Numbered from the stretch's first letter, positions 22,937-33,361 are shown. The stretch is DNA of 64,000 bases from Jiella pacifica (GCF_010500815.1 NZ_JAAAMG010000003.1:186001-250000), one strand, 5' to 3'. Program-made: numbers and translations. The notes: a model not told the origin generated them from the sequence alone.

Positions 22937-23857
22937 GGTGGCCGCCTTTTCCGCGCGGTGGCGGCGAGGCCGGTGGCGATGACGGCGCCAGGCGAAGGCG
23001 GACGCCTGGCGTCGACCGGGCGCTTTCCCGGATTTCAGGGAGAGGATCGCCGCTTGCATCGCCGCGCGTCGCGGAAACGAAACAAAGGCGGCGGCTCCGA
23101 CGATTTGGGGCGTTGATCGTCGGAGCCGTCCATCCCGGATCGCAGCGGCATGCGTTCCGGGCAGATTTGTGCAGCCTTTGACTTCGTATGCGGCATCCTG
23201 GGCGGATGTGGTGGCTGCGATGGGAGAAGGTTAGCCCCGCCATGTTTCGCGGCGATGGCGCCGCAGCCTCGCCATTGTTTCGTCATTGTTACGGCAACGG
23301 TCAGACGCTGATGAACGCCGGTGAAGTGCCGGAAGGGCGCTGCCGAAGGTCGAACGCCGTTTGGTCTCGCTCCTTCCTGTCATGAAGACTCTCGGGGCGC
23401 GCCCCCGCTTGGGCTGGGTTATTCGCCGGAGGACGCGTCGGCGGCCTGGTCCTCGGCTCCAGACCCGTCCGGCGGGCGAGGCTTTGACAAATCGGTCGTG
23501 CTGGCGCATCAACCGCCGCGACGATATTCGGCTTTCGCCCGAGGAAAGGAGCGCCTGCGATGACGGTTGGTCGGTTCGCGAACGAGGTTTCGCTCCAGAT
23601 CATCATCGCGCTCATTTCGATTATCGGCGCCGGCGCCGCTCGGGCCGACGGTTCGTTCACGAACTGATCGCCCGGCCGCGACCGGCCGTCCCGCGCAGCG
23701 CCTCCGACCGCTTCGCCGACGATTTCACGCAATTTTCCGCCGCGCCTAGCGCGGCATTGCTCCGGTCCCGGTGCGTCCCACCGCCCCGCCATCAACCAGC
23801 GTGAGGCGCCGCAGCCCCGAAGCGGCCGACCGGACGAGACGAAAGACGAGACGATCC
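22937..23857. other. About 920 bases with no recognised gene except one small ORF
   Basis: No conserved protein is seen. Open frames such as 23301-23795 (minus) and 23361-23804 (plus) are Arg-rich shadows. One short frame at 23560-23667 has an unusually good ribosome site and is listed separately. Confidence 0.5.
23560..23667 (+). CDS. Candidate 35-residue small hydrophobic protein
   Basis: A 36-codon frame begins 9 bases after GAGGAAAGGAG, one of the best Shine-Dalgarno sequences in this part of the window. The peptide has a charged N-terminus (MTVGRFANEV), a hydrophobic stretch SLQIIIALISIIGAGAA, and an end ARADGSFTN that resembles a signal peptidase site. It could be a small membrane or secreted peptide, or chance. 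No family is recognised. Confidence 0.35.
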   Translation: MTVGRFANEVSLQIIIALISIIGAGAARADGSFTN

Positions 23858-25117
23858 ATGACCGAGACCGATTTCACCGCTCGCGTCGCTGCAGCCGAAG
23901 AAGCGCTGCGCGACCTGTTCCCTGCCACGCCGTTGCAGCTCAACGAGCATCTGTCGAAGAAATACGGTGCCCGCATCTTCCTGAAGCGCGAAGACCTGAC
24001 GCCGGTGCGCTCCTACAAGATCCGCGGCGCCTTCAACTTCATGCGCAAGACGATGGCGGCGGGCAGCGCGAGCAGCAAGTTCTGCTGCGCCTCGGCCGGC
24101 AATCACGCCCAGGGCTTCGCCTTCGCCTGCAAGCATTTCGGCGTGAAGGGCCGGGTGTTCATGCCGGTGACGACGCCGCAGCAGAAGATCGAGAAGACCC
24201 GCGTCTTCGGCGGTGCGGCCATCGAGATCGAACTCACCGGCGACTTCTTCGACGACTGCTATGCGGCGGCCAAGACCTATTCGCTGGCCGAGGGTGCCGA
24301 ATTCGTGCCGCCCTTCGATCACGAGGACATCGTCGAGGGCCAGGCGAGCGTCGCCCGGGAGATCCGCGAGCAGTTGGCGGGCGAGACGCTCGACCTCGTC
24401 GTCATGCCGGTCGGCGGCGGCGGCCTCGCCTCGGGCATGACGCGCTTCTTCGCCGAGGAGCCTGGCAGCCCGCCGGCCTTCAAGTTCGTCGAGCCGCTCG
24501 GTGCGCCGAGCCTTCGCACCAGCCTCGAAAACGGCGAACTCACCCGCATGCCGCAGGTCGACGGTTTCGTCGACGGGGCCGCGGTCGCCCAGATCGGCAC
24601 CATCCCCTTCGAGGCGCTGCGGCGCTTCCGGCCCGACGACGTGGTGCTGGCGCCGGAAGGCCGGCTCTGCAACACCATGCTCGAAATGCTCAATCTCGAG
24701 GGCATCGTGCTGGAGCCGGCCGGAGCGCTCGCGATCGATGCCCTCGAAAGCCTGAAGGACGAGGTTCACGGCAAGACCGTCGTACTTGTCGTCTCGGGCG
24801 GCAATTTCGACTTCGAGCGCCTGCCGGACGTCAAGGAGCGGGCGCTCCGCTTCACCGGGCTGAAGAAGTATTTCATCCTCCGGCTCGCCCAGCGTCCAGG
24901 CGCGCTGAAGGACTTCCTCAACCTTCTCGGGCCGGACGACGACATCGCCCGCTTCGAATATCTGAAGAAGTCCGCCCGCGACTTCGGCTCGATCCTGCTC
25001 GGCATCGAGACCCGCGACCCGGCGAACTTCCCGGCCCTGCTCGCTCGGTTCGAGGCCGGCGGCATTCGCTATCAGGACATCACCGAGGATCAGATCGTCG
25101 CCGATCTTCTGATCTGA
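23858..25117 (+). CDS. ilvA: Threonine ammonia-lyase (threonine dehydratase)
   Basis: 419 residues from the ATG at 23858 (MTETDFTARVAAAEEAL). A PLP enzyme of the tryptophan synthase beta fold that converts threonine to 2-oxobutanoate and ammonia. The PLP lysine is in SYKIRGAFNFM, the phosphate loop is PVGGGGLASGM, and CASAGNHAQGFAFAC is typical. The C-terminal 85 residues form a single ACT-like regulatory domain (YFILRLAQRPGALKDFLNLLG), as in the shorter Ilv-type enzymes, so isoleucine feedback is plausible. The 3' end overlaps the convergent PAS-GGDEF gene by 28 bases. Confidence 0.95.
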   Translation: MTETDFTARVAAAEEALRDLFPATPLQLNEHLSKKYGARIFLKREDLTPVRSYKIRGAFNFMRKTMAAGSASSKFCCASAGNHAQGFAFACKHFGVKGRVFMPVTTPQQKIEKTRVFGGAAIEIELTGDFFDDCYAAAKTYSLAEGAEFVPPFDHEDIVEGQASVAREIREQLAGETLDLVVMPVGGGGLASGMTRFFAEEPGSPPAFKFVEPLGAPSLRTSLENGELTRMPQVDGFVDGAAVAQIGTIPFEALRRFRPDDVVLAPEGRLCNTMLEMLNLEGIVLEPAGALAIDALESLKDEVHGKTVVLVVSGGNFDFERLPDVKERALRFTGLKKYFILRLAQRPGALKDFLNLLGPDDDIARFEYLKKSARDFGSILLGIETRDPANFPALLARFEAGGIRYQDITEDQIVADLLI

Positions 25118-26499
25118 CGCGCGGCGGCGCTTTCGGGCTCCGGTCCGAAAAGCTCGTCGCCGGGCAAGATCCGGAACACCGCGAAGGGCTCGTTCGCGCG
25201 CGGATCGACCGCATCGGCGACATGGTTGCGACCGAGCCGCTTGGCCGTATAGAGCCCCCGGTCCGCCGCTGTGACGAGTTCGGTCGCGGTGTGGAAGCGC
25301 TCGTCGCGGCCGGCCTCGAAGGTCACGTGCCCGAGGCTGGCGGTGACGGTGCCCCAGCCGGTGTTGCCGGGATGGTCGATGCCGAGGCCCTGGACGGCGG
25401 CACGCACGGCTTCGGCGATCCGTGCCGCTTCGAGGCGGGTCGTGTTTGGCAGCAGGACGGCGAATTCCTCGCCGCCATAGCGGGCCACCAGACTCTCGGG
25501 ATGTCGCACGCTCCGCTCGACCGCCTTCGCCACCCTGCGCAGGCAGCGATCGCCGATCTGGTGGCCGTAGATGTCGTTGAACGACTTGAAGTGATCGACG
25601 TCGAGAAAAATGAGCGAGATCGGTTCACGGCCCCGCTTGAAGTCGTCCAGAGCCGCGGCGAGCGCCAGATCGAACCCGCGCCGGTTGGATATACCCGTCA
25701 GCGGATCGAGCAGGGCGAGGCGCTCGGCTTCGGCGTTCTGATGCATTCGTTCGGTGATGTCGGTGGCGATCTTCACCACCTTCGTCGGCCGGCCGGTAGC
25801 GGCATCGACGACTGGGTTGTAGCTCGCCTGCAGCCAGATCGTCCGTCCGGATCTGGCAAGACGGGGAAATTCCGCCTGAACGAATTCGCCGGCTCGAAGC
25901 CGGTTCCAAAAGGCGCCGTAGCTTGGGCTTTCGACGATTTCGGCTGCGACGAATTCGCGATGATTGCGCCCGAGAAGCTCGTCGACGTCGTAGCCGAGCA
26001 GGGAGGCGAAATTGGCATTGGCGGCGATGATCGTGCCGTCCATGGCAAATTCCACCATCGCGGTCGAGCGGGAGATCGCCGCCAGGATGTTCTCGTGATT
26101 GGTCGCCTGTCGCCGTTTTGCCGTCACGTTCGTGGCGATCAGCCGGATTGCCGTCACCTTCCCGTCCTCGGAGAGGACTGGATCGTAGCTGCCCTGCAGC
26201 CAGAGTTCCTGGCCGTTGCGGGTCATCCGGCGCAGCTCCCGCTGGACGACTTCGCCCGAGCGCAGAAGCTCCCATAGGGCGTGATACTGCGGGTCGTCGC
26301 GATCCTCGGGCCAGAGCAGCATCGCTTCCGGACGGCCGAGAACGTCCTCCCTTTCATACTGGGTCAGCCGGAGGAACTCGTCGCAGGCGGAAAGAAGCCT
26401 ACCGTCGGGATCGAACTCGACCCGGGCGGCGGGGAGCGGCTTGATGTCGTGCGAGGGGCCGTCCTGCGGGGCCGCCGCGTCCCTCAGATCGTTGTCCAT
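25090..26499 (-). CDS. PAS-PAS-GGDEF diguanylate cyclase
   Basis: 469 residues from the ATG at 26499; an in-frame GTG six bases upstream is the alternative, and GAGGA precedes both. No membrane helices are seen. Two PAS/PAC units occupy about 25-130 and 140-255; both contain the same run LWLQGSYDPV / IWLQASYNPV, typical of aerotaxis-like PAS domains. The GGDEF domain (about 265-430) has the loop RYGGEEF near residue 344, DVDHFKSFNDIYGH and the YTAKRLGRN end. It should make c-di-GMP from GTP in response to a PAS-sensed signal. No RxxD inhibitory site was noticed. The tail overlaps ilvA end-to-end. Confidence 0.93.
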   Translation of the reverse strand: MDNDLRDAAAPQDGPSHDIKPLPAARVEFDPDGRLLSACDEFLRLTQYEREDVLGRPEAMLLWPEDRDDPQYHALWELLRSGEVVQRELRRMTRNGQELWLQGSYDPVLSEDGKVTAIRLIATNVTAKRRQATNHENILAAISRSTAMVEFAMDGTIIAANANFASLLGYDVDELLGRNHREFVAAEIVESPSYGAFWNRLRAGEFVQAEFPRLARSGRTIWLQASYNPVVDAATGRPTKVVKIATDITERMHQNAEAERLALLDPLTGISNRRGFDLALAAALDDFKRGREPISLIFLDVDHFKSFNDIYGHQIGDRCLRRVAKAVERSVRHPESLVARYGGEEFAVLLPNTTRLEAARIAEAVRAAVQGLGIDHPGNTGWGTVTASLGHVTFEAGRDERFHTATELVTAADRGLYTAKRLGRNHVADAVDPRANEPFAVFRILPGDELFGPEPESAAARQIRRSATI

Positions 26500-26693
26500 G
26501 TGCACGCATCCTCGCTGTCCTCAGCAAAAAGCCGGAGACGCTTCCGAAGGTTGCGTCGCGAGACGGGACATTGACCACAGTCGGTCAATGAAAGGTAAAG
26601 AAAATCGACGGCAAGCAGGCCTTCCACCGCGATCATGGTCGTGCGGCTGCGGCGCGACGATAGGACTTTGAAGATCAATGGCTTTCTTCGATG

Positions 26694-28463
26694 TCACTCG
26701 CCTCGAGCGACACCCTCGCGGCGCGGATCGGCGCCGCCTTCGAGGCCCTGCGGTGTCAGTGCGATGGCATGGATGCCGGAGTTGAGGTCGGTCTCCTTGA
26801 CGGTGAAGCCGACGTCGCGCAATGCATCCGATAGTTGTGTCGCGCCGGTGCCGGCCTCGATCTCGAAGGGGCCGAACCGGTTGACGAGATGCGGCAGGTT
26901 CGCCGCCTCCTGGACGTTCATGTTCCAGTCGAGGACGGCGATCAGCGCCTGTGCGACATAGCCGATGATCTGGCTGCCGCCCGGCGAGCCGACGGCAAGG
27001 ACCGGCTTGCCCTCGCGCATGACGATCGTCGGTGCCATCGAGGAGCGTGGCCGCTTGCCCGGCGCGACGGCATTGGCGATGGCGTGGCCCGCCTCGTCAT
27101 GGGTCTCGAAGGAAAAGTCGGTCAGCTCGTTGTTGAGCAGGAACCCGCCGACCATCAGCCGCGAGCCGAAGCCGTTCTCGATCGTCGTCGTCATCGAGAC
27201 GACGTTGCCGGCGCCGTCGACGATGGCAAAATGGCTGGTCGAGGGAAGCTCGATGGCGGTGTCGTCACCGAGCAGCATCGCATGGTCCCAGGGCGGCGTG
27301 CCGGGCTGGACCTGATCCTCGGTCATGGCTTTCTCCCCTTGGAGAAGCTTCGAGCGCTCGGCGAGATAGTCCGCGTCGAGGAGACCCTTCATCGGCATCG
27401 GCACGTAATCGACGTCGGCCATGTAGCGGCCGCGATCGGCGAAGGCGAGGCGCGAGGCGTCGCCGATCAGCCGCCAGGCCTTCGCGCTCTCCGGCCCGAG
27501 CGCAGCTAAGTCGAAGGGTTCGATCAGGCCGAGGATCTGGCCGACGGTGAGCGCCCCCGATGACGGCGGGCCCATGCCGCAGACCTCGTGGACGCGGTAC
27601 GTGATGCAGACCGGTTCGCGCTCGACGATGCGGTAATTCTGAAGGTCCGAGAGAGCGAGGCGGCCGGGATTTCCCTCCGCCTCCTGCACGGTGGAGACGA
27701 TCGCCTCGGCGAGCGGGCCGTCGTAGAAGGCCTCGGCGCCCGCTTCGGCGATGGTCCGGAGCGTTTCGGCGAAGGCCTCGTTCTTCAGGACGCTCCCGGC
27801 CTTCAGCGGCTCGCCTTCGCTGTCGAAGAAATAGTCCCGCGTGCCGGAAAAGCGCTTCAGCCGCTGGGCGTCCTCGGAAACGAGTTGCTCGAGTCGCGGC
27901 GACACTTCGAAGCCTGTGCGCGCGAGGTCGATCGCCGGCTGGACGACGCTCTCCCAGTCGAGCGCGCCGAAGCGCTCGTGGGTGTCGTAGAGAAGGCGGA
28001 GCGTTCCGGGCGTTCCGACGGAGCGGCCGCCGACCACCGCGTCGTAGAATGTCAGCGGATCGCCGGCCTCGTCGAGGAAGAGCGTCGGGCCGGCGGCTGC
28101 CGGCGCCGTCTCGCGGCCGTCGAAGGTGGTGAGGTGGCCGGCCTTGGCGTCGAAATAGACGAGGAACGCGCCGCCGCCGATGCCGGAGGACTGCGGCTCG
28201 ACCAGATTGAGGACGAGCTGGACCGTCACCATCGCGTCGATGGCGTTGCCGCCCTTTTTCAGAATGGCGACACCGGCCTCGGCGGCCAGCGGATTGGCGG
28301 CCGCGACCATGAACTTCTTGGCCCTGGCGGGCTCGGCGGTCGCCGACCGCATGCCGCTGGCGGCTTCCGGCTGAACGCTGTCCGCCGCCTGCTGGGCTAA
28401 GGCCGTGGTGGTGACGAGGAAGCCGGCGAGGACGGCGGCGAGGGTCGAGCGAATTGGCGTCAC
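26694..28463 (-). CDS. ggt: Gamma-glutamyltransferase precursor
   Basis: 589 residues from the GTG at 28463 (GAAGGAG seven bases upstream); this start yields a normal signal peptide MTPIRSTLAAVLAGFLVTTT ending near ALAQ. The enzyme cleaves gamma-glutamyl bonds, mainly of glutathione, in the periplasm. Motifs are ANPLAAEAGVAILKKGGNA, SSGIGGGAF, the autocatalytic processing site TSHFAIVD with the nucleophile Thr at about residue 409, SMTTTIENGFGSRL and PGKRPRSSMAPTIV with the binding Arg/Ser. The maturation Thr is followed by Ser rather than the second Thr of E. coli. It is a single gene. Confidence 0.95.
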   Translation of the reverse strand: MTPIRSTLAAVLAGFLVTTTALAQQAADSVQPEAASGMRSATAEPARAKKFMVAAANPLAAEAGVAILKKGGNAIDAMVTVQLVLNLVEPQSSGIGGGAFLVYFDAKAGHLTTFDGRETAPAAAGPTLFLDEAGDPLTFYDAVVGGRSVGTPGTLRLLYDTHERFGALDWESVVQPAIDLARTGFEVSPRLEQLVSEDAQRLKRFSGTRDYFFDSEGEPLKAGSVLKNEAFAETLRTIAEAGAEAFYDGPLAEAIVSTVQEAEGNPGRLALSDLQNYRIVEREPVCITYRVHEVCGMGPPSSGALTVGQILGLIEPFDLAALGPESAKAWRLIGDASRLAFADRGRYMADVDYVPMPMKGLLDADYLAERSKLLQGEKAMTEDQVQPGTPPWDHAMLLGDDTAIELPSTSHFAIVDGAGNVVSMTTTIENGFGSRLMVGGFLLNNELTDFSFETHDEAGHAIANAVAPGKRPRSSMAPTIVMREGKPVLAVGSPGGSQIIGYVAQALIAVLDWNMNVQEAANLPHLVNRFGPFEIEAGTGATQLSDALRDVGFTVKETDLNSGIHAIALTPQGLEGGADPRREGVARGE

Positions 28464-28557
28464 GTGCGGCTCCTTCGCGGTTGCCCGAAAGAAGCTAGGG
28501 CCGGATGGCGCGGGCGGAAGCTCGCCGACGCATCGATCCGCCCGGTCGGCCATTCGA

Positions 28558-28848
28558 TCAGGACCTGCGGTGATCCAGCCACTCTCGAAGAGCGTCGGCA
28601 GCTTTCGATTGCCAGTCCGGCCCTGTCGCGCGAAGGGCATTGGCGAGGTCCTGGTCGACACTCAGGCTGATCTCTTCGCGAGCGGGGACGGTCGCGGTGG
28701 CGTAGGTTTGCGTGAGGGTTCCCCTCGCGGGACGGATGATCTTGTCGCCGATGGCGTATTCCGCGCGGTCGAGTTGCTCCTCGGTCAGTTCAATTCCGTC
28801 ATCCGGGTCGAACCAGTCTTGGTCGGACTTTTCGGGCTTCCCGTTCAT
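28558..28848 (-). CDS. brnA: BrnA-type antitoxin
   Basis: 96 residues. Acidic N-terminus (DQDWFDPDDGIELTEEQLDRAE) and a C-terminal ribbon-helix-helix-like region (EEISLSVDQDLANALRA, WQSKAADALREWLDHR), the usual BrnA layout. In characterised pairs BrnA binds BrnT and represses their shared promoter. Its ATG lies inside the 3' end of brnT (50-base overlap), inside the codons that would otherwise encode the conserved BrnT KANERE segment, the normal arrangement for this family. Confidence 0.8.
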   Translation of the reverse strand: MNGKPEKSDQDWFDPDDGIELTEEQLDRAEYAIGDKIIRPARGTLTQTYATATVPAREEISLSVDQDLANALRATGPDWQSKAADALREWLDHRRS

Positions 28849-29080
28849 GGCAGTGCCTCATCGAAATTACGTGGCGCGCCGGTGGCCGCGGTGTCCAGAC
28901 GATCATGACGAGACGGTTCTCGAACAGGCCATAGGTTTGAAACCGCGTTTCTCCGTAGTCGCGCCTGTCGTCTGCAATCGTCAATGTCGGGCCTTCGAAG
29001 ATCAGTGCCGCATCTTCGAAGTCCAGTCCTCGTGCGTTCAAAGTTGTCGACCGCTTCGCGGCATCATACGAGACTTTCAT
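28799..29080 (-). CDS. brnT: BrnT-type toxin (RelE-fold ribonuclease)
   Basis: 93 residues from the ATG at 29080; an in-frame ATG at 29110 lies further inside the RND gene and is less likely. It matches BrnT in order: [21 protein letters not shown], a FEDAALIFEG helix, the acidic-to-aromatic strand DDRRDYGETRFQTYGL, RLVMIVWTPR and the HVISMRHCHEREARK end. In BrnT this fold cleaves mRNA. The usual KAN triplet before ERE reads HCH, and the tail VRPRLVRPG extends beyond the common end. The start overlaps the end of the RND pump gene by 17 bases. Confidence 0.78.
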   Translation of the reverse strand: MKVSYDAAKRSTTLNARGLDFEDAALIFEGPTLTIADDRRDYGETRFQTYGLFENRLVMIVWTPRPPARHVISMRHCHEREARKVRPRLVRPG

Positions 29081-32000
29081 TGGTGCCGTTTGCCGGGTCA
29101 GTTTCGGCATTCAGCGTAGTCACGGCTCTCTCCTTCGGCAATAGCTTGCCCAGCCAGCGCCCCAGCACCCGCTCCAGGTCGTCCATGAGCGTATAGATCA
29201 CCGGCACGTAGACGAGCGACAGAAGCGTCGAGGAGACGAGGCCGCCGATCACGGCGATCGCCATCGGCGCCCGGGTCTCTGCGTCGGCGCCCAGGCCGAG
29301 CGCCAGCGGCGCCATGCCGGCGGCCATGGCGATCGAGGTCATGACGATCGGCCGGGCGCGCTTTTTCGCCGCGTCCATCAGGGCGCCGTACCGGTCCTGG
29401 CCGCCGCGGCGCGCGACGATGGCGTATTCGACGAGGAGGATCGAGTTCTTCGCCGCGATGCCCATCAAGAGGAGGACGCCGATCAGGACCGAGATCGCCA
29501 CCGCCGAATCCGTCAGCCACAGGAAGCCGAAGGCGCCGCCGATCGACAGGGGCAGGGCCGTCAGGATGGTGACCGGCTGCAGGAAGGAATTGAACAGCAG
29601 CGCCAGCGTCGCGAACATCAGGAGGACGCCGGTCGCCATCGCCATCACGAAGCCGGAAAACATCTCGTTCATCCGCTTGGTGTCGCCCTGGGCCTTTTCG
29701 TAGATGCCGTCCGGCAGGGTCTTCATGGCGGGGAGGGCGGCGATCGCCTGTTGCGCCTCGCCCAGCGTCAGGCCGGAGAGTTCCGCCTCGACGCTGGCGG
29801 TGCGGTCGCCGCCGTAATGGGTGATCGTCGTCGGCCCGGCGCCGAACTCGAAGCTGGCGATGGCCCCGAGCGGCACCGTGCCGGAGGTGCCGGCGATCTT
29901 CAGCGCCTCGATCCGGGTAAGATCGCCCCTGGCGTCGTCGGTCAGGGTCGGCACGATATAGACCTGCCGGTCGCCGAGGCTGTATTTGGCGAGCGCCGCG
30001 TCGTTGGCGCCGATGGTGGCGACAGACAGCAGCCTGGCGACGTCGCTGGCGGTGATGCCGAGTTCGGCCATGCGCTGCTTGTCCGGCTTGACGACGAGTT
30101 CGGGCTTGGCCGCCGCCGCGTCCGAGATCGGGTTGAGAAGGCCCGGCACCGCGCGCATCTCGGCGGCGAGTTGGTTGGCGGTCTCGGAGAGCTTCTCGCT
30201 ATCCGCCCCGGCAAGCGTGATCTTGACCTTCGAGCCCGACTGGTTGTCGGCGCCGAACTGGATCCTGGCGCCGGCAATGCCGTCGAAGACGTCGGCGAGA
30301 CGCTTCTCGAATTCCTGCTGGGAGACGTCCCGCTGATCGCGGGCGACGAGATTGGCGGTCACCGTCGCCGAATTGACGCTCGCCGTGGTGCTTCGCTGCG
30401 GGCCGCCGCCGCCTTCGGATGCCGTGCCGATCGAGGCGAAGACGCTTGCGACCTCCGGCTGCTTTTGCAGGATTTCGCCGACCTGTCGCACCACCGCATC
30501 GGTATCGTCCAGCGTCGAGCCGGGAACGAGTTCGACCGAGACGAGGGAGCGGCCGCGATCGGAGGCCGGCATGAACTCGGTCGGAAGGCCGACCGCGACA
30601 TAAACGGAGCCGGCGAAGAAGGCGATGCCGAGAAGCGCTGTCAGCCAGCGGAACCGCAGGGCATGGCGCAACACGGCAAGATAGGCCGGCACCCAGCGCG
30701 GCGCGTCGTCTTCGGAGTGGCCGCTTCCGGCCTTGACCAGATAGGCGCCCATCAGCGGCGTCAAAAGCCGGGCGACGATCAGCGAAAAGAGCACCGAGAC
30801 GCAGACGGCGATGGCGAAGGAGACGAAGAGCTGGCCCGGAATGCCGGGCATGAAGGCAACGGGCACGAACACGGCGATGATCGTCGCCGTCGTCGCGACG
30901 ACCGCAAGGCCGATCTCGTCGGCCGCCTCGATCGCCGCCTGATAGGCGCTCTTGCCGCTTTCGCGCATGTGCCGGACGATGTTCTCGATCTCGACGATGG
31001 CATCGTCGACGAGGATGCCGACGACCAGCGAGAGGGCGAGCAGCGTGATGTTGTTGAGCGACAGATCGAGCCACTCCATCACGAAGAAGGTCGGGACCAG
31101 CGACATCGGCAGGGCCGTCGCGGCGACGAGTGTGGCGCGCAGATCGCGCAGGAACAGGAATACCACGGCGACCGCAAGCAGCGCACCGAGCCACAGCGCC
31201 TCGATCGCCGCGTCGTAGCTCTCCTGGACAAAGTCCGAGGAGGAGGTGACCTCGGAAAAGCTCACCGCGGCGTTCTTCGCGCCGATCGTCTTCACGGCTT
31301 CTCGCACCGCCTCGGTGACGCCGATCTGGCTCGAACCCTTGGCGCTGTAGACCTGGAAGGCGACGACTTCCTTGCCGTCCAGCCGGGCCCGGTTGCGCGG
31401 GTCTTCCCAGCCGTCGACGATCTCGCCGAGATCGGCGAGCCGGACGGACTTGCCGGAGCCGATGGCGATCGGCGTGTCGGCGAGTTCGGCGATCGAGCCG
31501 GCGCTGCCGAGGGTGCGCACCGACTGCTCGGTGCCGCCGATGATCGTGCGCCCGCCGGCCTGATTGAGGTTCTGGGCGGCGAGCGCCGTCGTCACCGCGC
31601 CGACGGTGGTGCCGTAGGAGTCAATCCGGGTCGGATCGAGCTTGACCAGGATCGCCCGGTTGACGCCGCCCGAGCGCTCGATCTTCGAGACGCCCTCGAC
31701 GCCGAGGAGCGACTTGGAGAGGGCGTCGTCGACATACCAGGACAATTCGTCCGGGCTCATGCCGGGCGCATCGACGACATAGGTGAGGATGGCGTTGTCG
31801 CCGACGTTGACCCGCGAGACGATCGGCGTTTCCGCAGCGTCGGGCAGCTGGCTCTGGATGCCGTCGATGGCGTTCTGGACGTCGTCCGTCGCCTCGATCA
31901 GGTTGGTGCCGAGCTGGAACTCGATCGCGGTGACCGAGGCCCCCTCGCTGATCGTCGAGGTGACGCTTTCGACGTTGGCGATCGACGCGACGGCGTTTTC

Positions 32001-32204
32001 GACGAGGTCGGTGACCTGGGTCTCGATCTCCGTCGGCGAGGCGCCGGTCTGGGTGATCGTCACCCGGACCATCGGAAAGTCGATGTCCGGCATGTTGTTG
32101 ATGCGCAGCTGCGTGAAGCCCCACATGCCGGCGATCGCCAGCGCCAGGAACAGCACGATGGTCGGCAGCGGGTGGCGGATCGCCCAGGCGGAGATGTTGC
32201 TCAC
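29064..32204 (-). CDS. RND efflux transporter, inner-membrane permease
   Basis: 1046 residues, full length for the AcrB/MexB-like HAE1 family. The start [26 protein letters not shown] is the first membrane helix of twelve. Conserved blocks include the periplasmic porter repeats, the proton-relay helix 4 with [20 protein letters not shown] (two adjacent Asp), and late helices containing [14 protein letters not shown]. It should export drugs, solvents or other small molecules together with the adaptor encoded upstream and an outer membrane channel not present here. It overlaps the adaptor gene by four bases (ATGA), so both form one operon. brnT/brnA follow immediately. Confidence 0.96.
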   Translation of the reverse strand: MSNISAWAIRHPLPTIVLFLALAIAGMWGFTQLRINNMPDIDFPMVRVTITQTGASPTEIETQVTDLVENAVASIANVESVTSTISEGASVTAIEFQLGTNLIEATDDVQNAIDGIQSQLPDAAETPIVSRVNVGDNAILTYVVDAPGMSPDELSWYVDDALSKSLLGVEGVSKIERSGGVNRAILVKLDPTRIDSYGTTVGAVTTALAAQNLNQAGGRTIIGGTEQSVRTLGSAGSIAELADTPIAIGSGKSVRLADLGEIVDGWEDPRNRARLDGKEVVAFQVYSAKGSSQIGVTEAVREAVKTIGAKNAAVSFSEVTSSSDFVQESYDAAIEALWLGALLAVAVVFLFLRDLRATLVAATALPMSLVPTFFVMEWLDLSLNNITLLALSLVVGILVDDAIVEIENIVRHMRESGKSAYQAAIEAADEIGLAVVATTATIIAVFVPVAFMPGIPGQLFVSFAIAVCVSVLFSLIVARLLTPLMGAYLVKAGSGHSEDDAPRWVPAYLAVLRHALRFRWLTALLGIAFFAGSVYVAVGLPTEFMPASDRGRSLVSVELVPGSTLDDTDAVVRQVGEILQKQPEVASVFASIGTASEGGGGPQRSTTASVNSATVTANLVARDQRDVSQQEFEKRLADVFDGIAGARIQFGADNQSGSKVKITLAGADSEKLSETANQLAAEMRAVPGLLNPISDAAAAKPELVVKPDKQRMAELGITASDVARLLSVATIGANDAALAKYSLGDRQVYIVPTLTDDARGDLTRIEALKIAGTSGTVPLGAIASFEFGAGPTTITHYGGDRTASVEAELSGLTLGEAQQAIAALPAMKTLPDGIYEKAQGDTKRMNEMFSGFVMAMATGVLLMFATLALLFNSFLQPVTILTALPLSIGGAFGFLWLTDSAVAISVLIGVLLLMGIAAKNSILLVEYAIVARRGGQDRYGALMDAAKKRARPIVMTSIAMAAGMAPLALGLGADAETRAPMAIAVIGGLVSSTLLSLVYVPVIYTLMDDLERVLGRWLGKLLPKERAVTTLNAETDPANGTNESLV

Positions 32205-33361
32205 TGGGACTCTCCTTCCGTCGCTGCCTGCTCGGTGACGAGCCGCACCTTGTTGCCGTCCTGGAGGAAGCCGGCGCCGCTGGTCACCACCCGGTCGCCG
32301 GGGGCGAGATCGCCGGCGACCGCGACGCGGCCCTCGCTGCGCAGGCCGACCTCGACCGGCACCGCGGCGACGGTGTCGTCGGCGCCGACGCGGAAGACCG
32401 CCGTCTTGCCCTCCTGCCAGGTGAGCGCCTTATCGGCGACCGTCAGGCTCTCGGCGCCACCCATCGAAATCTCGGCGGTGACGAACATGCCGGCCTTCAG
32501 CCCCGTCCCTTCCGGCAGCGGGATCACGGCGAGGGCGAGATGGGTGTCGATGTCGACGACTTCGTCGATCGAGGCCAGCTTGGCGTCGATCCGGCTCCCA
32601 TCGGGCGCGGTGACGACCGCTTCGCTCCCCGGCTGGAGGGTGGAGACGGTATGTTCGGGCAGGTCGATCCGCGCCTCCAGCGCGCCATTCTCCTGAATGC
32701 GGGCGATCTCGGTGGAGGCCTGGACGATGATGCCGGGAACCGCCGGCCGCGCCGAGACGATGCCGGCGAAAGGCGCACGGATTTCGGTGCGCCGAAGCTG
32801 GACTTCGAGGGTCTTGCGGGCGGCTTGGGTCTGGGCGAGGGCGGCGCGGGCCGTGGCGACAGTGGTGGCGTTCTGCTCGGCGGTCTCACGTGAGACGGTG
32901 CCCGACTCGACGAGGCGCTGGCTGCGCTCGCTGGTCGAGACGGCATTGGCGAGCGTTGCCTCGGCGCTGTCGATCGCCGCGTCCTGCTCGGCCAGCTGGG
33001 CCTTGAGGAGGGCATCGTCGAGCCGCGCGATCACCTGCCCCTCTTCGACACGATCGCCCTGCTTCACCATAACGTCGGTGAGACGCAGGCCGCTCGCTTC
33101 CGATCCGACGATGACCTCGCGATGAGCCATGACGACGCCGTTGCCGACGATCGTCCGGCCGAGGGTGTCGCGGCGCACGGTGTCCGTGGTGACGGTAAGG
33201 TTCGCCGGCTGGCTCTGCGGGCTCGTGATCACAGCAGGGGTGCTGGCCGCGGCCTCCCGCTCGCCGTTCTTCCGGGAAAAGTCGATCGAGCCGGCCAGCA
33301 CGACGAGGCCCGCCAGGATCACGACGGACAAAAGGCTCCATCTGCTCGCAAGGAATCTCAT
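32201..33361 (-). CDS. RND efflux periplasmic adaptor (membrane fusion protein)
   Basis: 386 residues from the ATG at 33361 (MRFLASRWSLLSVVILAGLVVLAG), a single N-terminal membrane anchor. Then come the beta-barrel/lipoyl halves (GNGVVMAHREVIVGSEASG, RIQENGALEARIDLPE), a helical hairpin (ALLKAQLAEQDAAIDSAEATL to AQTQAARKTLEVQL) and the final VVTSGAGFLQDGNKVRLV strand. It joins the RND permease to an outer membrane channel. No TetR or other regulator is adjacent, and no outer membrane factor is in the window. Confidence 0.94.
   Translation of the reverse strand: MRFLASRWSLLSVVILAGLVVLAGSIDFSRKNGEREAAASTPAVITSPQSQPANLTVTTDTVRRDTLGRTIVGNGVVMAHREVIVGSEASGLRLTDVMVKQGDRVEEGQVIARLDDALLKAQLAEQDAAIDSAEATLANAVSTSERSQRLVESGTVSRETAEQNATTVATARAALAQTQAARKTLEVQLRRTEIRAPFAGIVSARPAVPGIIVQASTEIARIQENGALEARIDLPEHTVSTLQPGSEAVVTAPDGSRIDAKLASIDEVVDIDTHLALAVIPLPEGTGLKAGMFVTAEISMGGAESLTVADKALTWQEGKTAVFRVGADDTVAAVPVEVGLRSEGRVAVAGDLAPGDRVVTSGAGFLQDGNKVRLVTEQAATEGESQ

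Noticed and set aside
29751-32696. 981-codon open frame antisense to the RND pump
   Set aside because: Same effect; no domain, and the minus strand is a full RND permease.
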